A stretch of 12,500 bases of DNA from Chromera velia. Its lineage: Eukaryota > Sar > Chromeraceae. A model generated the notes under the pieces. That model ran no database searches and had not been told where the DNA came from. It was given only the letters and a program-made list of their open reading frames with translations. Below, one piece after another: positions 1 to 6,479 of the stretch (positions are counted from its first letter, which is position 1; each line of letters begins with the position of its first letter). Position numbers and translations under genes: made by a program. The stretch is taken from positions 1 to 12,500 of the forward strand of contig JAHBMJ010002615.1 in NCBI GenBank assembly GCA_018398765.1, given 5' to 3'.

Positions 1-35
1 TGTGAGATTATGTGGCCGTTGCAGCATATGTTGCA

Positions 36-55
36 GCATCGTCCCCCAACGATGC
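36..55. other. Perfect 7-bp hairpin upstream of the kinase-RBR gene
   Basis: GCATCGT (36-42) pairs with ACGATGC (49-55) around a C-rich 6-nt loop. Just before it, a near-exact 12-nt unit containing TTGCAGCAT is repeated (about 20-40). The hairpin lies about 140 bases before the start codon, so it could be in the promoter or 5' leader. Its function is unknown and chance is possible. Confidence 0.3.
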
Positions 56-193
56 ATTGGGCCTCCATTTTCCTCATATGTTGCCGATGTCTAGCTGTGC
101 ATTTCCTCCTCGGCTGTAGCCACTCCCGAAGATCTCGTCGCCCTAGCTTCGTGTCTGGTTAAATCTTCCAGTCAAGGACTCAGTCTGCCAGAG

Positions 194-3100
194 ATGGCTG
201 CAGCAGCCGCCGTCTCTCGGCAACTCCTCGAGGGTTCGTTTGTAGAGGACGTTCCTCTTTCCTTCCTCAAGAGATGCACCCGTGACTTTGCAGAGGAAAG
301 AAAAGTCGGGAGTGGGACCTTCGGGACAGTCTATAAAGGGGTAGATACTGAGAATGGCCACTGCTTTGCAGTGAAGGTCATAAACCCCCAAGTGTTTCAG
401 CAGGTCCTCTTGAGAAACGATGGCCTCTCGGACGCCTCAGAGGATCGTCTTCAAAGAATTGTAAGGGCAGAGACGGACGCATTCCGTGCACTCCCTCAAA
501 CACACCCGAATCTATGCAGACTCCTCGGCATCTGCAGCGGTCGTCACCCGGGCAACGGGTCCCCCTATGTCATGATTCTGTCTGCCCTTGGTCATAAGGG
601 GGACTTGGCGTCTCTTCTCCAAAAGGACGCTGACGCACGCATTCTGACATGGCAAGACCGCGTCTCTGTCGCCCGACAGATTGCAAAAGCCGTCTCGTTT
701 CTTCACGGCCAGAGTCCCCGTCCGATTTTTCACAGAGATCTGAAAAGCGCCAACATAGTTATGACCAACAGCCTCAAACCGATGTTGATTGACTGGGCCC
801 TCGCCCGTCTCATTCCTGAGGGGGCCCAGAGTCACAAGGCCACAACAGAAGCATTCTCAGTGGGTACCCGGGGGTTCATGTGTCCGCAGTATGCTGCAGA
901 GGGGGTGTTCACTTCCGAGAGCGAGGTGTACTCCCTCGGGGTAGTGCTTCTTGAACTGTTCACAGGAAGAACACAGAGACCTCCCGAGTCCGATCTTGTG
1001 AAAGAATTTGCAGGGGAGGATTTGTTCTCTAGAGATGCTGACGCGCCCCCAACTGTGCACCCCCTGGGTGTCGAAGATGCGGATTCCCGAGCGGGTGAAT
1101 GGGATCAGAGAGTCGCGACTGAGTTCGCCTCTTTGATTCTTGACTGTCTGCAGAAGAAGAGACGCCGAGTTTCCCTCCCTTCCGTTCTCCGTTCCCTGTC
1201 CGCTCTGGAAGCGCTGGCAGAGGCAGCGAGGCCGGGAGAGGAGGCGTTGAGGAGAGAACTGGCGGTCATGAGGGAGGCACAAGAGACGCAGATAGTTGAG
1301 AGGGAGGTGACAGAACAGAGGGCGCATGAAGAGAAAGTCACGTGCAGTGCGTGTTTGGAGAGTGTGTCGGTTGGGGAGGGGGCAGTGTGTCCTCGAGGAA
1401 AAAAAGAGCATTTCCTTTGTAGAGGGTGTTTTAGTGATCATGTGAAGCACGAGGCAGAGAGTGGGTTGAGAATGGTGGAAGGTGAGCTGTTGCTTCCGTG
1501 CCCTCTTGCGGGCCGAGGGTGTGAGAGCGGTGCATATTACGATCAGAGAGTTGTGGCTCTGAATTGCAGTGCCGAGTCTTATCGGCACTTTCGCGAGTCG
1601 AGAGACAGAGATTTGAGGGAGGAGGGGCGTAGAGTGGCAGAAGCAGAAATCAGGAGGGAAGATAGGGTGGGCAGAGAGAGGCGGCGGTTGGAAGAGGAGT
1701 TGAGCCACTTCTCTCATACTCCCTGTTGTAATCGTCCGTTTGTCTTTGACGGTTGTGCAGCGGTCATGTGTGTGTGTGGAATGTTCTTTTGTGCGCTGTG
1801 TCATTTCACCAGCCGTTACGATTCCCACGATCACGTGGGGGTGTGCGATTTGAACCCTGTTAGGGGTGAGGTGTTCATCAGCACTCAGAGGCTTGAGAGA
1901 GTGCACAGGCCTCTACTGGCACAGAGGGTCCGCGCTCTGCTTGCAGATTTGCAGCGGGACCACCCAGAGGTTTTTGGGCGTCTCGTAGAGGAGGAATCAG
2001 TTCAGCGTCACTTGATAGAATTAGACATTGACCCTCAGGAAGACCTGAGAAGGCCCCCTCCTGCTGTGGGGTTTGATGAGAGGAGGGAGATGCAGGCTGA
2101 CCAGGCACGGCGGAGGGCAGAGGATCGAGAGATGAGAGAGGAAGAGGAAGAGCAGAGACGGTTGCCTCACAGAGAGGGGGGGTGGAGGCACAGAGACGTC
2201 GCGGGCTGGTTTGAAGAGGAGGAAGAGGAGGAGGACCGTTGGTTGCGGCAACACAGATGGCGTCGTAGAGAGCAGGAAGAAGCGGCAGGGTATTATGATG
2301 AAGAAGATTTTGATGAAGACGAGGAAGACGAATGGTTTGGCGAATACAGAGAGGAAGGAGACAGATGGCAGCGACCCGGAGACGGCCGCTACCAGCATGA
2401 TTGGCGTAGAGAAGAGGAAGAGGATGAGTATGAGTATGAGGAGAGGTATGGAGGGGAGGAAAGACGGGAGCGACAGAGAGATGGTCGCTACCGCGATGGT
2501 TGGGGCAGAGAAGAGGAAGAGGATGAGTATGAGTATGAGGAGAGGTATGGAGGGGAGGAAAGACGGGAGCGACAGAGAGATGGTCGCTACCGCGATGGTT
2601 GGGGCAGAGAAGAGGAAGAGGATGAGTATGAGGAAGAGGAGAGGTATGGAGGGGAGGAAAGACGGGAGCGACAGAGAGATGGTCGCTACCGGGATGTTTG
2701 GGGCAGAGAAGAGGATGAGTATGAGGAAGAGGAGAGGTATGGGGGAGAGGGAAGGTGGGGGGGACAGAGAAATGGTCGCTACCGCGATGGTTGGGGCAGA
2801 GAAGAGGAAGAGGATGAGTATGAGGAAGAGGAGAGGTATGGGGGAGAGGGAAGGTGGGGGGGACAGAGAGATGGTCGCTACCGCGATGGTTGGGGCAGAG
2901 AAGAGGAAGAGGATGAGTATGAGTATGAAGAGAGGTATGGGGGAGGGGGAAGGTGGGGGCGACAGAGAGATGGTCGCTACCGGGATGATTGGCGTAGAGA
3001 AGAGGAGGAGGATGAGTATGAGGAGAGGTATGGGGGAGAGGAAAGACGGGAGCGACAGAGAGATGGTCGCTACCAGGATTATTGGGGCAGAGAAGAGGAG

Positions 3101-3538
3101 GAGGAGGAAGGTGAGGAAGAGGAGAGGTATAGGGAAAGGGAAGAGGGACGATGGGACGGACAAGGAGACGGTCGCTACCGGGATGATTGGCGTAGAGAGG
3201 AGGAAGAGGATGAGGAAGAAGAAAGATGGAGAGGTTATAAGGAGGAGGACGAGGAAGAGGTGGAGGAACAGTCAGTAGATGATTCGTTGTCAGTCCGCAG
3301 AGGAGATGAAAGGGGGCAGAGAGCGAGAGGGTATGAGGCATACGAGGATGACGAGTATGCATCGGAGGAAGAAGAAGAAGAAGACGAAGAGGACGAGGCA
3401 GAGGGCTCATGGCCACCACAGAGGCATGGTCAAAGGCAGCCCGTCGTTGTGGAGGAAGAGGAGGAAGATGATGATTTTGACGAAGAGGAGGGCTGGGGTG
3501 AGGAATACGAGTCTGACCTAGAATCTGAGGAAGACTAG
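194..3538 (+). CDS. Protein kinase fused to an RBR-like RING module with an acidic E/R/Y repeat tail (1114 aa)
   Basis: The start is the first in-frame ATG after an in-frame TAG (92-94), with G at -3 and G at +4. Residues about 36-340 are a protein kinase resembling plant receptor-like/Tyr-kinase-like kinases: glycine loop G39-S-G-T-F-G-T-V46, AVK lysine K61, probable C-helix E93, HRDLKSAN at 180-187 (catalytic D182, N187), and metal-binding D200. DFG is replaced by DWA (200-202), and the APE-like site reads CPQ (230-232). There is no signal peptide or membrane segment, so the protein is probably cytosolic or nuclear. Residues 384-443 form a RING1-like set: C384, C387, C399, H406, C409, C412, C436, C443. 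A charged, probably helical linker (about 465-505) follows. Residues 511-551 match the RBR RING2 spacing, ending F-D-G-C521, C526-V-C528-G, F-C533-A-L-C536 and C551; C521 aligns with the catalytic cysteine of RBR ligases. No clear IBR domain is seen between them. Residues from about 640 to the end are E/D/R/Y/W-rich and repetitive. Dual kinase and ubiquitin-ligase activity is inferred. It is a single exon ending at TAG 3536-3538. Confidence 0.88.
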   Translation: MAAAAAVSRQLLEGSFVEDVPLSFLKRCTRDFAEERKVGSGTFGTVYKGVDTENGHCFAVKVINPQVFQQVLLRNDGLSDASEDRLQRIVRAETDAFRALPQTHPNLCRLLGICSGRHPGNGSPYVMILSALGHKGDLASLLQKDADARILTWQDRVSVARQIAKAVSFLHGQSPRPIFHRDLKSANIVMTNSLKPMLIDWALARLIPEGAQSHKATTEAFSVGTRGFMCPQYAAEGVFTSESEVYSLGVVLLELFTGRTQRPPESDLVKEFAGEDLFSRDADAPPTVHPLGVEDADSRAGEWDQRVATEFASLILDCLQKKRRRVSLPSVLRSLSALEALAEAARPGEEALRRELAVMREAQETQIVEREVTEQRAHEEKVTCSACLESVSVGEGAVCPRGKKEHFLCRGCFSDHVKHEAESGLRMVEGELLLPCPLAGRGCESGAYYDQRVVALNCSAESYRHFRESRDRDLREEGRRVAEAEIRREDRVGRERRRLEEELSHFSHTPCCNRPFVFDGCAAVMCVCGMFFCALCHFTSRYDSHDHVGVCDLNPVRGEVFISTQRLERVHRPLLAQRVRALLADLQRDHPEVFGRLVEEESVQRHLIELDIDPQEDLRRPPPAVGFDERREMQADQARRRAEDREMREEEEEQRRLPHREGGWRHRDVAGWFEEEEEEEDRWLRQHRWRRREQEEAAGYYDEEDFDEDEEDEWFGEYREEGDRWQRPGDGRYQHDWRREEEEDEYEYEERYGGEERRERQRDGRYRDGWGREEEEDEYEYEERYGGEERRERQRDGRYRDGWGREEEEDEYEEEERYGGEERRERQRDGRYRDVWGREEDEYEEEERYGGEGRWGGQRNGRYRDGWGREEEEDEYEEEERYGGEGRWGGQRDGRYRDGWGREEEEDEYEYEERYGGGGRWGRQRDGRYRDDWRREEEEDEYEERYGGEERRERQRDGRYQDYWGREEEEEEGEEEERYREREEGRWDGQGDGRYRDDWRREEEEDEEEERWRGYKEEDEEEVEEQSVDDSLSVRRGDERGQRARGYEAYEDDEYASEEEEEEDEEDEAEGSWPPQRHGQRQPVVVEEEEEDDDFDEEEGWGEEYESDLESEED
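2384..3215 (+). repeat. In-frame coding minisatellite (about nine 93-105-bp units)
   Basis: The anchor GGTCGCTAC (GGCCGCTAC in the first unit) recurs at 2384, 2483, 2582, 2681, 2774, 2873, 2972, 3065 and 3170. Spacings are 99, 99, 99, 93, 99, 99, 93 and 105 bases, all multiples of three. Each unit encodes roughly 33 residues: a GRYRD core, a W-G-R or W-R-R step, an acidic block with D-E-Y-E, then E-R-Y-G-G and a basic R/Q/D stretch. The 99-bp blocks starting near 2409 and 2508 are identical by eye, pointing to recent duplication or homogenisation. The plus strand is almost all purine here, so long open frames also appear on the opposite strand by composition alone. Confidence 0.93.
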
Positions 3539-3587
3539 GAAGAACTACTTCGATGAAGAGGAGGAAGACGAAGACTCAGACTATTGA
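3539..3587 (+). other. Acidic coding-like tail in the +1 frame after the stop
   Basis: Immediately after TAG 3536-3538 the +1 frame is open to TGA 3585-3587. It reads N-Y-F-D-E-E-E-E-D-E-D-S-D-Y, the same composition as the end of the kinase-RBR protein. Frame 0 past the stop gives only five codons before TGA (3554-3556). The simplest reading is that the gene once ended at 3587 and a small indel created the earlier stop. An assembly error, programmed frameshift or chance in purine-rich DNA are alternatives. Confidence 0.45.
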
Positions 3588-3893
3588 GTCAGTAGTATTG
3601 ACTGCATGACGTACTTTCTGACAGGGCCACGTCGGGGTGCTATTTAGTTTAAGTTAAAACACTTAAAGTCACACTTTTTAAAATTGCTGTAAGTTTTTGT
3701 ACTGCTAGTTGGGTTGCTACTACTTGCTAGTTGTACTGTAAGAGTTGTACCTAATGAGAACATGATTTTTTAAACTTTTTTGAAACTCTCTATGCTAGTT
3801 GTCTATATGATAATCAGTCAACTTCATAATAGTCTTGATTTCGAAGTAGCATCCACTTTCCCTGTTTATCTATACCAAAGAGTCAATGACAAA

Positions 3894-3916
3894 GATTAGG
3901 ATTAGGATTAGGATTA
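3894..3916 (+). repeat. Short telomere-like (GATTAG)n run
   Basis: Almost four tandem copies of a 6-bp unit (GATTAG, read as TTAGGA in another register) lie in ordinary intergenic sequence. The unit resembles eukaryotic telomere repeats but is not the canonical TTAGGG or TTTAGGG. With fewer than four copies it may be a plain microsatellite or a trace of double-strand-break repair. Confidence 0.6.
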
Positions 3917-3922
3917 ATGTCT

Positions 3923-3969
3923 GGAGGATTGGCCTCCTGCCCCAATGCCGAGCGCTCGACGTGCGGCAT
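3923..3969. other. Two adjacent small hairpins
   Basis: GGAGG (3923-3927) pairs with CCTCC (3933-3937) across a 5-nt loop. ATGCCG (3945-3950) pairs with CGGCAT (3964-3969) across a loop containing the palindrome GAGCGCTC. A loosely similar arrangement, with AGCGCTC followed by GGCATCC, recurs at 7678-7703. The element could be a fragment of a repeat family or a small structured RNA. No tRNA fold was found. Confidence 0.3.
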
Positions 3970-4430
3970 CCAGGAAAAGCGCATACACGCGTCGGACCTG
4001 TTTTCTTTTTATATAATCTACCTGTTTTCTAATTTACTTGTTTCAATGATCATAGATTTTCACGATTAAGGTGTTCTTAAGTCCTTAGCGCCCGTGCTAT
4101 TAACAGACATATTCTACCGCTGAGAGAATGATAGAGACTCTGAGTCATTGTTTCTTAGCTAGGAGCCCTTCAGTCTTTGTGCTCAATCTGATTCTATTTC
4201 TACTACGATTCTGCGAAATGGCTTTCACTGCCGTGGCCCCTGGCTGGCATGCCAAGGCCCCTGTGAACACAACACGCATTATTTTCTTTCTTTCTTCTTT
4301 TTTTCAAAAACTGACAAAATATGGGGTAAGGAGTGAAGGGCTCACTTGAGTTAACGCAGCCATCTGACTGACAAACAGATAGACAGACAGAGTCATGATA
4401 GGCCCCCACCAGAACGGTGAAGGAAACATG

Positions 4431-4438
4431 GAGCAGAC
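4431..4438 (+). repeat. Left 8-bp target-site duplication of the MITE
   Basis: GAGCAGAC abuts the left inverted repeat of the element at 4439-4680 and is repeated exactly at 4681-4688 just outside the right inverted repeat. A G precedes both copies, so it can be read as 9 bp, but the symmetrical inverted-repeat boundary favours 8 bp. Confidence 0.82.
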
Positions 4439-4680
4439 CTAGGCGCCGGCTAAAGAGAAAAAAAAAAAAAAGATCCCCCAAAACCCTTTACTTTTTTTCT
4501 TTTTTTTTTCCTGTATCAGTCAAACAACTGTTGTTCAAGTGTTGTTTGTGTGTTGCACAACTGTTGCTAAGTGTTGTTCAGAGTTGAAAAGTAAAAAAAA
4601 AAAAGAAGAAAAAAAAAAGATCTCCTCGAATTGCTTATTTTTTTTCTTTTTTTTTTTTCTTTTTTCTAGCCGGCACTTAG
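4439..4680. mobile_element. MITE-like non-autonomous DNA transposon, 242 bp
   Basis: The ends are inverted repeats: the left end 4439-4452 and the reverse complement of 4667-4680 match at 12 of 14 positions, sharing the block GCCGGCTA. The homology continues inward as A-rich (left) and T-rich (right) tracts. The element is flanked by a perfect GAGCAGAC duplication. Inside are further oppositely oriented T-rich and A-rich blocks (about 4487-4513 and 4586-4621) and a degenerate duplicated unit with ACTGTTG and AAGTGTTGTT (about 4524-4583). It has no coding capacity and would need a transposase in trans. An 8-bp duplication is typical of the hAT, P and Merlin superfamilies, but the end sequence does not settle which. 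Confidence 0.83.
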
Positions 4681-4688
4681 GAGCAGAC
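4681..4688 (+). repeat. Right 8-bp target-site duplication of the MITE
   Basis: Exact second copy of GAGCAGAC, immediately outside the right inverted repeat. It marks the insertion point and, with the left copy, shows that the empty site held a single copy. Confidence 0.82.
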
Positions 4689-5615
4689 ACCGACAGCACA
4701 TTCACTTTCATGCATACACATACCTGAAGCCACTCCATATTCAATGGTACCCAGCTCTATCTTGAAAATAATTTCAAATAAAACATTCACTTCACGTACT
4801 TGAAGCCACTCCACATTGGTACCCAGCTCCATGAGGCCTTCGGTCATCTCCTGCGAGTCATTCTCTCTCATCTGCGAGAGAGCGGTCGGTGGATGCATCA
4901 GGCATCCTTTATAAATTTGCCTTCCGCGTCAACCAGGAAGACGGACTTGCATCAAGCTCCTCCGAAAAGAAGGTTAAATTTTTTCTTCCCCGCCTCCGCC
5001 AGTTGCTTAGTCTCCTCGCTGTCGGTCTTCTGCTAGATGGAGGCAAAGTCCCAGAAGAGAAAGATATGATCTGGGGGACACGGGAGGCTGCTTTTAAACT
5101 GGTTTACCAGAATGGAGCCCAGACAGCAGCCACATGGCACCTGTTTCATCGCAATCTTGGTAATGGCCACGTCCACGATGTCGGTTTCTGCTTTCAACGT
5201 CTGCATACAGCTTGTGGTCCATCCACTTTTGTAACTCTTTTATAAGCACGCCGTCAGGGTCGGGGTAGATGGCACTCTACCAGGCACAGCCGACAGAGTA
5301 GATGGATCCAAAACTTCAAGCAAACATCAAGGACGCCTCCTTGAATTCAAGACATTTCTAGACAACGTTTGGGGGGGTAAAGACGGACTCGGGCAGCTCT
5401 TTACAAGGAAAAAGCTTACCTCCGTTCTTCAGATAGTCGTTGAAGCTGCGCATATCCAGGAGAACAACCTCCTTGTTTCTTACCATCTCTATGATGGCTT
5501 TGGGCTGTCCGAACTTGCCATAGGAGTTCTTGTTATTGATGCCAATGTTATTTGTCGGAGGGGCACCGTCAGCGGGAGGAGGGCTAGCGGGAAAGGCTCC
5601 AGCGCTAGCGGACAT
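4689..5615 (-). pseudogene. Decayed minus-strand gene of an unidentified protein, N-terminus preserved
   Basis: From ATG 5615 an 85-codon open stretch (A/P-rich start, then E-V-V-L-L-D-M-R-S-F and P-C-K-E-L-P-E-S-V-F) ends at TAG 5360-5358. The same frame remains protein-like through TGA 5318-5316 and TAG 5279-5277 to the motif Y-P-D-P-D-G-V-L-I-K-E-L. A one-base shift near 5185-5195 then moves the readable frame to A-E-T-D-I-V-D-V-A-I-T and F-L-F-W-D-F-A-S-I. It runs through TAG 5035-5033, TGA 4954-4952 and TGA 4900-4898, and shifts again into E-N-D-S-Q-E-M-T-E-G-L. The PDPDG and FWDFAS...QK motifs resemble, from memory, an uncharacterised family of algal and alveolate proteins; I cannot name it. 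A MITE is inserted at the far end, so further remnant may lie below 4430. A good donor-like AG/GTAAGC at 5419 exists, but the coding sense continues through it, so decay explains the stops better than introns. Confidence 0.65.
4699..4833. repeat. Diverged direct duplication inside the pseudogene
   Basis: A unit running from ACATTCACTT through TGAAGCCACTCCA to GGTACCCAGCTC occurs at about 4699-4757 and again at about 4783-4830, the first copy carrying several small insertions. On the minus strand the two copies encode related peptides, E-L-G-T-N-V-E-W-L-Q-V and E-L-G-T-I-E-Y-G-V-A. The duplication is therefore of formerly coding sequence and is one of the lesions in the pseudogene. Confidence 0.7.
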
Positions 5616-5865
5616 TGACTGAGCAAACTACATATCTTACACAAAGCTTTTTGGGGGGTCAATCATCTCAGATTCGGCTGGTGGGTGCAGCTGTATCGGA
5701 TTCCCGATCTATTGCTGCCAAGCTTACTGAAAGGAATGCAGACATCAGTTAACTCTAGCTTGCTATAGATTTATATATATATTGTATAGAAACAACTTAC
5801 TTGACAATGTATGTATGTATGCATGTAAATTTGACAAATTTTGATAATTTATAGCATACTAGCCT
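5616..5865. other. AT-rich intergenic DNA
   Basis: This lies upstream of the pseudogene start on the minus strand. It contains TA-rich runs (about 5767-5784) and an ATGT-type microsatellite trace (about 5806-5826). No gene or clear promoter was recognised. Confidence 0.4.
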
Positions 5866-6150
5866 GGCATATCAAAAAAGTGAGCCGGTCAAGATCACCA
5901 GGCCTGCGAAATATCCCTAGCCCGTCAAAATAACCTGGCCCGTCAAATATCCCTGGACCGTCAAATATCTCTGGCCCATCAAACATTTCATCTTTTTTGA
6001 TGGTTCGTGAATGCCGATAAAAAAAATGAGCCGGTCAAGATCACCGAACCTGCTAAATATATATCCCGGGTCTGTCACATTGTAGCCTGGCCCGTCAAAT
6101 ATAATTGTCCGTCAAAACACCTGGCCCGTTAATTAAATATCTCCAGCCGG
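5866..6150. repeat. Array with an 18-bp period (TGGCCCGTCAAATATCCC-like units)
   Basis: Units anchored on variants of CCCGTCAAA start at 5885, 5903, 5921, 5939, 5957 and 5975, exactly 18 bases apart. A second, looser block starts at 6031 with units at 6049, 6091, 6108 and 6125. The segment starting GAGCCGGTCAAGATCACC occurs at 5883 and again at 6029, so the whole block appears duplicated with an offset of 146 bases. The minus strand of the first block is open for 45 codons (ATG 5986 to TAA 5851-5849) and reads as hexapeptide repeats of the form I-F-D-G-P-G. It may be a minisatellite or a remnant of a repeat protein. Confidence 0.75.
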
Positions 6151-6193
6151 ATAATTTTACTTCCAAGGCACTCATCTCATGAAAATGGGGGGC

Positions 6194-6326
6194 TTTTTTT
6201 TTAGACACTCGTCCATGCATGCATTATTCCCACGCGTGGTAGGTGCTAAATTTTCAATTTTTAACCGCGGGATCAAACTTTTTGCGGGGGGGAATAACGC
6301 ATGCATGCGTTAATAGCTAAAAAAAA
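6194..6326. repeat. Foldback / inverted-repeat element (about 133 bp)
   Basis: The left arm 6194-6231 (T run, then ATGCATGCATTATTCCC) pairs with the right arm 6290-6326 (GGGAATAACGCATGCATGC, then CTAAAAAAAA). The inner 17-19 bp match with about two differences and the outer 10 bp match well, with a mismatched patch between. The centre holds the palindromes ACGCGT and CCGCGG. No target-site duplication could be recognised, so a transposon origin is only possible. Confidence 0.6.
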
Positions 6327-6479
6327 TCGGTACGGCAATTAAGTAGTGTAGATTGCAAATCACTTTGCATACTTTGGCCCTGCATGCAAAGCACAAATAT
6401 AAACCTTATTGTCTTACTAAGGTCCTCTTCCTCAAAAACTCAGTTGCTCAAATACTTATATTTACTTACCGCTTCTACT
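6327..6479. other. Short intergenic spacer
   Basis: Sequence between the foldback element and the end of the LINE remnant. No gene was seen. The string CTTTATAAAGG occurs twice next to it (about 6487 and 6531), which may be a small duplication near the 3' end of the LINE remnant. Confidence 0.35.

Larger units (their letters stand above)
3588..4430. other. AT-rich intergenic stretch without a supportable gene
   Basis: No frame in either direction shows recognisable protein. The short open frames at 4128-4349 and 4203-4481 have no family features and run into T-rich or A-rich tracts. TGCTAGTTG recurs three times between about 3703 and 3803. The telomere-like run and the hairpins are listed separately. 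The first part presumably carries the 3' untranslated region of the kinase-RBR gene, but no clear AATAAA signal was found near it. Confidence 0.5.

Noticed and set aside
857-1906. A 349-codon minus-strand frame opposite the kinase and RING region
   Set aside because: It overlaps a frame with clear kinase and RING motifs and has no recognisable features of its own.
2211-3278. A 355-codon plus-strand frame inside the repeat region
   Set aside because: It is a shifted reading of the same GA-rich repeats, giving R/K/M/G-rich repeats with no domain.
1878-3419. Long minus-strand open frames (513 and 380 codons) opposite the repeat tail
   Set aside because: They mirror the purine-rich tandem repeat. 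Their products are only P/H/L/S or L/F/P/S repeats in register with the sense units, and the plus-strand frame has real domains.
4086-4135. tRNA-like fragment on the minus strand (TCAGCGGTAGAA followed by CTGTTAA)
   Set aside because: The A-box and Asn-anticodon-loop resemblance is real, but the anticodon stem does not pair, no acceptable T-arm or B-box follows, and no acceptor stem was found.
4898-5360. Stop codon reassignment (TGA or TAG read as sense) to explain the interrupted frame
   Set aside because: Both TAG and TGA occur, frameshifts are present too, and the adjacent intact genes end in or avoid these codons normally.
5358-5615. A functional small gene, or a first exon ending at the donor-like AG/GTAAGC at 5419
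   Set aside because: Protein sense continues through the donor and past the stop in the same frame, with more stops and frameshifts downstream, so a decayed longer gene fits better.
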